10,735 bases of DNA, from positions 1 through 10,735 of the forward strand of contig CALDNF010000271.1 in the NCBI GenBank assembly GCA_937917475.1, written 5' to 3'. Source of the stretch: an uncultured Faecalibacterium sp. GTDB lineage: Bacteria > Bacillota > Clostridia > Oscillospirales > Ruminococcaceae. Below the pieces are notes generated by a model that worked only from the letters and a program-made list of their open reading frames with translations, was not told the DNA's origin and did no database searches. This document shows positions 6,874-10,735 of this stretch, one piece after another (positions within the stretch are counted from its first letter, which is position 1; each line of letters begins with the position of its first letter). A program made the position numbers and the translations under genes.

Positions 6874-8472
6874 TCAGTTTTTCTTTTCGTCACGGAACAG
6901 TACAAACGAGACTGCAAAAGCAACAACAAAGGCAATTGCAGCACCGATGCAGGCGAAGTAGAAGTTGGACATGGGTGCATCCAGACCAATGTAGCTGGGC
7001 AGAGTCAGCAGGCCCGGAGAACCACCAGAGTAGTTTTTGGTGTTCATCAGGCCCATAAAGAAGCCGCCCACACCGCCGCCGGCCATGGCTGCGATCATAT
7101 TAGTGCGGATCTTCATGGTAACGCCGTACAGTACCGGCTCGGTGATGCCGCACACTGCGGTGATACCGGATGCAGAAGTCAGCTGCTTGAGCTCGGGGTC
7201 CTTGGTTTTGATGGAAACTGCCAGAGCGGCAGCACCCTGTGCCACGTTGGAAGCCAGCTGGCCCGGGTAGATGATGGTATCATAGCCGATGGTCATACGG
7301 TTGTTGATGCCAATGGGGGTCAGAGCATGGTGGGTGCCGGTCATGACCAGGAAAGGCAGGAACACGCCAACGATGGTGGGAACCAGCCAGGGAGCCAGAG
7401 TGCTCAGGCCGTTGATCGCAGCAGCCAGTGCATTGGAGATCACATAGCCCACCGGGCCCAGCACACACAGGGTGGCAATGCCGCACACGAACATGGTGAT
7501 CAGCGGTGCAGTGAAGAAGCGCACCGCCTTGGGCGAAATGCGGGTTGCCCAAGGCTCCACCTTGGACATGAGCAGCACGCCCAGAATGATGGGGATAACG
7601 GACGAAGAGTAGCTGGCGTTATAGATCGGCAGCATGAAGATGGTGATCGCCTCACCGCTCTCTTTGGAAGCCGCCACCATATTGACAAAGTTGGGGTGGA
7701 GCAGGATGCCGCCCAGCATCATGGCCAGATACGGGTTGCATCCCAGCTTTTTAGCGGCAGAGTTAGCCAGCAGGATCGGCAGGAAGTAGAAGGTGGCATC
7801 ACCCATGAAGTTGATGACCTGATAGGTGCTGGACGTGTTGCTGACCAGCTTGAACGCCACCAGAACAGCCAGAACAGCCTTGATCATGCCAGCTGCGGTC
7901 AGCGGGGGCAGAATGGGGGTAAAAATACCGGTCAGCGTGTCAATGACACGGTCGTACCACTTGCCCTTGGGAGCTGCCGGTGCTGCGGGCGCATTGCCCA
8001 GCTTACCGCTCAATTTTTCGTACACCTGCGTCACTTCGGCACCAATAATAACCTGATACTGTCCATTTGCCTGTGCCACACCTACAACACCGGACAGGCC
8101 CTTGATGGCGTCGGTATCCGCCTTGGATTCATCTTTCAGGTTAAAGCGCAGCCGGGTGGCGCAATGGGTCGCATTGCTCACATTTTCGGCACCGCCCACA
8201 AGGCTGAGGATCTGTTCGGCCAAAACGCCGTAATCTTCTTTTTTTGCCATTTGTATCTCCTCCATAATTTTGGGGTCCAGCGTAAGCCGCAGCCGGCTGC
8301 GCAGAAATTCTGCGTCTTTCACACCGGGCAGCTTACGGATGGCATCGAGTTCAACCAAACTGCGGTCTTTTACCGTGACAGACAGGCTGCCGTTGCGGAA
8401 TTCACACAGGCCTATGTTTTCTTTTCCGCCGACAGGAGCGTAAAGCTGCTCCAGAAACTGTTCACGATCCAT
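6874..8472 (-). CDS. Beta-glucoside PTS permease EIIBC with an extra degenerate N-terminal EIIB domain
   Basis: 532 residues from the ATG at 8470-8472. Residues 75-150 are a normal EIIB domain with phospho-acceptor C104 in NATHCATRLRF. An Ala/Pro linker (about 160-168) leads to the membrane EIIC domain (about 175-525) with GTHHALTPIGINN and GITEPVLYGV. There is no C-terminal EIIA domain, unlike full-length BglF, so EIIA must come from another gene. Residues 6-65 align without gaps to 84-143 (VGG-EN, KD-S, DAI--L-GV shared), but R26 stands where C104 is. A second ATG (8248-8250, MAKKEDYG) with GGAGGAG upstream would give an ordinary 458-residue EIIBC. Both starts may be used. It sits between the antiterminator and GH1 genes and imports and phosphorylates beta-glucosides. 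Confidence 0.93.
   Translation of the reverse strand: MDREQFLEQLYAPVGGKENIGLCEFRNGSLSVTVKDRSLVELDAIRKLPGVKDAEFLRSRLRLTLDPKIMEEIQMAKKEDYGVLAEQILSLVGGAENVSNATHCATRLRFNLKDESKADTDAIKGLSGVVGVAQANGQYQVIIGAEVTQVYEKLSGKLGNAPAAPAAPKGKWYDRVIDTLTGIFTPILPPLTAAGMIKAVLAVLVAFKLVSNTSSTYQVINFMGDATFYFLPILLANSAAKKLGCNPYLAMMLGGILLHPNFVNMVAASKESGEAITIFMLPIYNASYSSSVIPIILGVLLMSKVEPWATRISPKAVRFFTAPLITMFVCGIATLCVLGPVGYVISNALAAAINGLSTLAPWLVPTIVGVFLPFLVMTGTHHALTPIGINNRMTIGYDTIIYPGQLASNVAQGAAALAVSIKTKDPELKQLTSASGITAVCGITEPVLYGVTMKIRTNMIAAMAGGGVGGFFMGLMNTKNYSGGSPGLLTLPSYIGLDAPMSNFYFACIGAAIAFVVAFAVSFVLFRDEKKN
8248..8263 (-). promoter_or_regulatory. Internal ribosome binding site and start within the PTS gene
   Basis: On the minus strand GGAGGAG (8257-8263) is followed by ATG (8248-8250) with a 6-base gap from the end of the motif. 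The start is in frame with the long permease reading and opens MAKKEDYGVLAEQILSLVGG, the customary N-terminus of EIIBC proteins. This is as good a start as any in the window. Confidence 0.75.
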
Positions 8473-8475
8473 GGC

Positions 8476-8490
8476 AGAGGGCCTCCCTCT
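8476..8490 (-). promoter_or_regulatory. Hairpin enclosing the ribosome binding site of the long PTS form
   Basis: AGAGGG and CCCTCT form a perfect 6-bp stem around an AGG loop on the minus strand. The GGGAGG that would serve the ATG at 8472 is half in the stem and half in the loop, so the long form may be translated poorly unless the hairpin is opened, for instance by ribosomes arriving from the upstream gene. Confidence 0.4.
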
Positions 8491-8565
8491 CAGTCAATAT
8501 CTTCTGAATCGCCCAACGCGCGCCATCGGGCGAGTTCATACAAAAATCCGGGCAGGTGAAAACGG

Positions 8566-9396
8566 TCACACACCGTTTTTCTCCTGCAAGCGGCCAATGT
8601 GCAGCGTGAGGTATAAACGTTCCTCATCGTTGCACTGCCAGTTCCAGGTATTCTGGAAATAGTCTGCAATGCTGCAAGCGCAGTGATACGCCTGCGGACA
8701 TTCTCGTTTGACCTGAACAAGCATCCCGCTGATACGGTTCTCCACCTGCTTGCCGGACGCAAGCCGCTGGATGAGATACCGCAGGTGCATGGAAAAGCGG
8801 GAATAAGAAAAGCTCTCTTTGTCGAGCCGGATGGCAAGGTCTTTTTCCACGATGGCATCCACATCCGAAAGGGCCTTGATGGTCATCATCATGGAGTGCA
8901 TATCCCCGGCTTCTGCTTCTGCGTTGATCAGGTGGAGCGCAATGTTCACCACTTCGCTCTGGGGCAGTTCCAGTCCCACGGTCTGGGCCAGCAGTTCCCG
9001 GGCCTGCTCTGCAAGCTCGGTCTCACGGGGATATAAATGGCGGACATCGTAAGCCAGCGGCGTGGGTACCTCAATGCCCTTGTTCAGCCGTTCCGCCGCA
9101 AAATTCAGGTGATCTGCCAGCGTAAAAGGCAGGTTCGGGTTCAGCGCACAGTCCAGCTCCACCTCTGCTTTTTCTGTGATCTCAGCGCAGGCCAGTACAA
9201 GAGACCGAGGCAGATTTGCCGCCATACCAAAATATTTGGGATTTACATCGTAAAACGTCCTTTCCACACGGGAAAGGTCCGTCAGCTCGTAGGGCATTTT
9301 GGGGAAGCCAACACCACGGCCAAGGACCACCAGCTCCTTGCCGTTTCCATCCAGTGCCAATGCAGCATTGTTGTTGATCTGCTTGATAATTTTCAT
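8566..9396 (-). CDS. licT: BglG/LicT family transcription antiterminator
   Basis: 276 residues. The RNA-binding CAT domain (1-55) opens MKIIKQINNNAALALDGNGKELVVLGRGVGF. PRD1 (about 65-165) has H96 in LADHLNFA and H155 in NIALHLINAE; PRD2 (about 170-276) has H204 in FSMHLRYL and H266 in TLHIGRL, so all four regulatory histidines are present. Such proteins bind a RAT hairpin in the nascent leader and stop an overlapping terminator forming; PTS phosphorylation of the PRDs switches them by substrate and carbon supply. A RAT/terminator is visible in its own leader (9429-9521), so it should control itself and the permease and GH1 genes behind it. GGGAG precedes the ATG. The permease start is 93 bases downstream. 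The symbol is by family resemblance. Confidence 0.94.
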   Translation of the reverse strand: MKIIKQINNNAALALDGNGKELVVLGRGVGFPKMPYELTDLSRVERTFYDVNPKYFGMAANLPRSLVLACAEITEKAEVELDCALNPNLPFTLADHLNFAAERLNKGIEVPTPLAYDVRHLYPRETELAEQARELLAQTVGLELPQSEVVNIALHLINAEAEAGDMHSMMMTIKALSDVDAIVEKDLAIRLDKESFSYSRFSMHLRYLIQRLASGKQVENRISGMLVQVKRECPQAYHCACSIADYFQNTWNWQCNDEERLYLTLHIGRLQEKNGV

Positions 9397-9428
9397 CCCG
9401 TGCGCTCCCTGCTGCCTCGAGTGTTCAG

Positions 9429-9521
9429 AAAAAAGAAAAACCCCGAATGCAACCGACCTACACTCCCTCCCTTTTTAAGAGAAGGATTCCATGCAAGTAG
9501 CGCCTCCGAGGAGTAACACCC
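9429..9521 (-). promoter_or_regulatory. RAT antiterminator site overlapping a leader terminator
   Basis: In the minus-strand leader, GGTGTTACT (9512-9520) and AGGC (9502-9505) match the conserved halves of BglG-family RAT sites. The alternative structure pairs CCTCGGA (9505-9511) with TTCGGGG (9441-9447), all seven positions with two wobbles, followed by TTTTTCTTTTTT (9429-9440). A small hairpin (9479-9485 with 9465-9471) fits inside. The terminator 5' arm overlaps the RAT, so the two cannot coexist. The lower RAT stem is imperfect compared with the sac/lic examples. Confidence 0.65.
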
Positions 9522-9536
9522 TGTTATTACGCAATT

Positions 9537-9565
9537 AGTATATCAAGGCCTTTTTTCGCTGTCCA
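9537..9565 (-). promoter_or_regulatory. Promoter of the beta-glucoside operon
   Basis: On the minus strand TGGACA (9560-9565, 5 of 6 to consensus) is followed after exactly 17 bases by TATACT (9537-9542). Transcription would begin near 9530, about 9 bases before the RAT and 134 bases before the antiterminator start codon. Confidence 0.75.
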
Positions 9566-9580
9566 TTCGCACCATGGACA
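9560..9580. repeat. Dyad overlapping the operon -35 box
   Basis: TGTCCAT (9560-9566) and ATGGACA (9574-9580) are perfect 7-bp inverted copies around a 7-base spacer, flanked by a T6 run on one side and an A6 run on the other. One arm contains the -35 hexamer. It lacks a T-run after the stem on either strand, so it is not a terminator; an operator is more likely. Confidence 0.4.
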
Positions 9581-9619
9581 AAAAACAGCTTCCGAATTTG
9601 TGCAAGGTGGAAAACGATC

Positions 9620-10273
9620 TTATAAAATGCCCTTCTTTAATTTATCCAGCACTTCAAAGAGGCTTGCACACTCCGCCGTGTACAGGCGGCGCATCTCTTC
9701 GTCCGGCTGCATGAGGTCGGGGACCATCACGGTGACAAAACCGCCCGCAGCTCCGGCACGGATGCCGTTGTAGCTGTCCTCCAGCACAAGGCAGTGCTCC
9801 GGCGGCAGGCCCAGCTTTTTTGCCGCCAGCAGAAAGATCTCCGGGTCGGGCTTGGAGCGGGCAACGTGCTGGCCCGAGACGATGGCCTTGAAATAGTGGG
9901 TCATCCCCCAATTGTCCAGATGATGCCGGATGGATCTTTCCCGGCTGGAAGAAGCCACAGCCATGGGGATATGGTTTTCGTCCAGCCAGGCCAACAGCTC
10001 GTCGATGCCCGGCTTTTTGGGCACCGGGGCCTCAAATGCCTCGTCAGCCACGGCGTGCAGGCTGTCCACAATGGCTGCCGCATCGCAGTCCGGGCCATAG
10101 AACTTCCGCACCACTTCCCGGGTGGTCTCGCCCGCCGTGCCCCGGGCGGCTTCGGCCAGCCCTTCCTTATAAGTCAGCCCCAGCCGGGCCAGTGCCGGTT
10201 CCCAGAAGGAGGCCCACATCTTCTCCGTGTCAAACATCAGGCCGTCCATGTCAAATATCACGCCGTTGATCAT
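9620..10273 (-). CDS. HAD family hydrolase, beta-phosphoglucomutase-like subgroup
   Basis: 217 residues with every HAD motif: nucleophile D8 and acid/base D10 in FDMDGLMFDT, S108 in VASSS, K141 in SKPDPEIF, and E165-D166 in CLVLEDSYNGIRAG. The cap inserted after motif I (about residues 15-85) is the alpha-helical C1 type. Members act as sugar-phosphate phosphatases or beta-phosphoglucomutases in the cytoplasm; the sequence does not decide which. The ATG follows AGGAAAGGA at a longer than usual distance. It lies upstream of the beta-glucoside operon on the same strand, but that operon has its own promoter in the gap, so it is probably a separate unit. No clear terminator is seen after its stop. 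Confidence 0.88.
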   Translation of the reverse strand: MINGVIFDMDGLMFDTEKMWASFWEPALARLGLTYKEGLAEAARGTAGETTREVVRKFYGPDCDAAAIVDSLHAVADEAFEAPVPKKPGIDELLAWLDENHIPMAVASSSRERSIRHHLDNWGMTHYFKAIVSGQHVARSKPDPEIFLLAAKKLGLPPEHCLVLEDSYNGIRAGAAGGFVTVMVPDLMQPDEEMRRLYTAECASLFEVLDKLKKGIL

Positions 10274-10307
10274 AGAAATCTATATCCTTTCCTGCGAATC
10301 CTCGTTT

Positions 10308-10438
10308 AACCTCTCAGTCGGGCTCCGCCCGCCAGCTCCCCTAATATGGGAGCCCTTGGCAAAGAGATGAAGTAAAATCGACTGCCAAGGCCTCTCCTAC
10401 TAGGAGAGGTGGCATCCCGAAGGGATGACGGAGAGGTT
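10308..10438. repeat. 131-bp complex palindromic intergenic repeat (REP/MITE-like)
   Basis: Outer arms AACCTCTC (10308-10315) and GAGAGGTT (10431-10438) enclose nested pairs: CCTTGGCA (10354-10361) with TGCCAAGG (10383-10390), and local hairpins at 10320-10330, 10335-10353, 10391-10409 (9-bp perfect stem, 1-base centre) and 10414-10426. A T6 run follows (10437-10442). The layout recalls an abundant intergenic repeat of gut Clostridia genomes (from memory, not searched). It carries no coding frame and lies between divergent genes. Confidence 0.75.
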
Positions 10439-10503
10439 TTTTCCTATTCTATCACAATTTGCGACAACTTACACCCGGCAAAGATGAAAGATTTTTTGAT
10501 TCC

Positions 10504-10531
10504 TTGCAAAAACAGCGCAGCCCATTATAAT
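10504..10531 (+). promoter_or_regulatory. Promoter of ilvE
   Basis: TTGCAA (10504-10509) and a perfect TATAAT (10526-10531) are 16 bases apart. Transcription would begin near 10538, giving a leader of about 78 bases before the ilvE start. No T-box or leader-peptide arrangement is recognised in it. Confidence 0.75.
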
Positions 10532-10615
10532 AGAAAACAACATTCTACATTTCGGTGCTGGCTTATGCCGTTGTGTACCGGAGCTGTGTGAGATCAGAAA
10601 AGAGGGAATTTTATC

Positions 10616-10735
10616 ATGTTGGATATCAAGATCACTCGTACCACTTCTCCCAAGGAGAAGCCTCAGGACGAGAGCAAGCTGGGCTTCGGCAAGAAGTTCA
10701 CCGACCATATGTTCGTTATGGACTACACCGAGGGC
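10616..10735 (+). CDS. ilvE: Branched-chain amino acid aminotransferase, N-terminus (partial)
   Basis: Forty codons are open from ATG 10616 to the window edge, with GAGGGA upstream. The translation begins MLDIKITRTTSPKEKP and contains KLGFGKKFTDHMFVMDYTEG, which is the characteristic N-terminal region of class IV PLP-dependent branched-chain aminotransferases of the IlvE type. The enzyme interconverts Leu, Ile and Val with their 2-oxo acids, using 2-oxoglutarate/glutamate. The PLP lysine and the rest of the fold lie beyond the right edge. It is transcribed away from the HAD gene and has no evident link to the sugar genes. Confidence 0.87.
   Translation, partial: MLDIKITRTTSPKEKPQDESKLGFGKKFTDHMFVMDYTEG

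Noticed and set aside
5647..8559. A 970-codon open frame on the plus strand opposite the GH1 and PTS genes
   Set aside because: It is the antisense shadow of two well-identified genes, spans their junction, is His/Gln/Gly-rich without any domain, and has no ribosome binding site.
8490..8864. Minus-strand open frame overlapping the end of the antiterminator and the gap before the permease
   Set aside because: Out of frame with the antiterminator, Arg/Ser-rich shadow composition, no start signals.
10469..10708. Minus-strand open frame opposite the ilvE start and promoter
   Set aside because: It lies over a clear promoter and the confidently recognised ilvE N-terminus on the other strand.

Overview
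The window looks like chromosomal DNA of a gut Clostridia (Oscillospiraceae/Ruminococcaceae), with Faecalibacterium or a close relative as the best guess. The basis is the GC-rich Firmicute codon use, strong GGAGG-type ribosome binding sites, the gene content (pectin and beta-glucoside use, an EIIBC PTS permease, a BglG/LicT antiterminator) and a complex palindromic intergenic repeat of a kind I recall from these genomes. No species can be proven from the sequence alone. I see no insertion sequence, phage gene, CRISPR array, tRNA or rRNA.

Left part (1-5326) is a pectin/plant-polysaccharide module. On the minus strand are the start of an ABC sugar-binding lipoprotein (runs off the left edge) and a YesN-type AraC response regulator. 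Divergently, on the plus strand, are a SASA/CE6-like SGNH esterase and a GH28 pectinase with an N-terminal Fn3-like domain, 9 bp apart in one operon, followed by a YesL (DUF624) membrane protein with its own promoter. This gene set resembles the Bacillus subtilis yes (rhamnogalacturonan) locus. Neither enzyme has a signal peptide, so the likely job is trimming imported oligosaccharides in the cytoplasm. The 336-bp divergent gap holds promoters, a potential RNA helix and an 11-bp terminator-like hairpin.

Middle part (5369-9565) is a minus-strand beta-glucoside PTS operon: promoter, RAT/terminator leader, BglG/LicT antiterminator, EIIBC permease, GH1 6-phospho-beta-glucosidase, then an 18-bp perfect bidirectional terminator shared with yesL. 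The permease imports and phosphorylates aryl-/beta-glucosides, GH1 splits them, and the antiterminator senses PTS state. The permease is the most unusual gene: its first 74 residues are a second, ungapped EIIB-like copy in which the phosphorylated cysteine is replaced by arginine. A canonical internal ribosome binding site and ATG lie exactly at the start of the ordinary EIIB domain, so the gene may make two proteins.

Right part (9620-10735) has a HAD hydrolase of the beta-phosphoglucomutase-like group (minus), a 131-bp palindromic repeat, a clear promoter and the first 40 codons of a branched-chain aminotransferase (ilvE, plus), which runs off the right edge.
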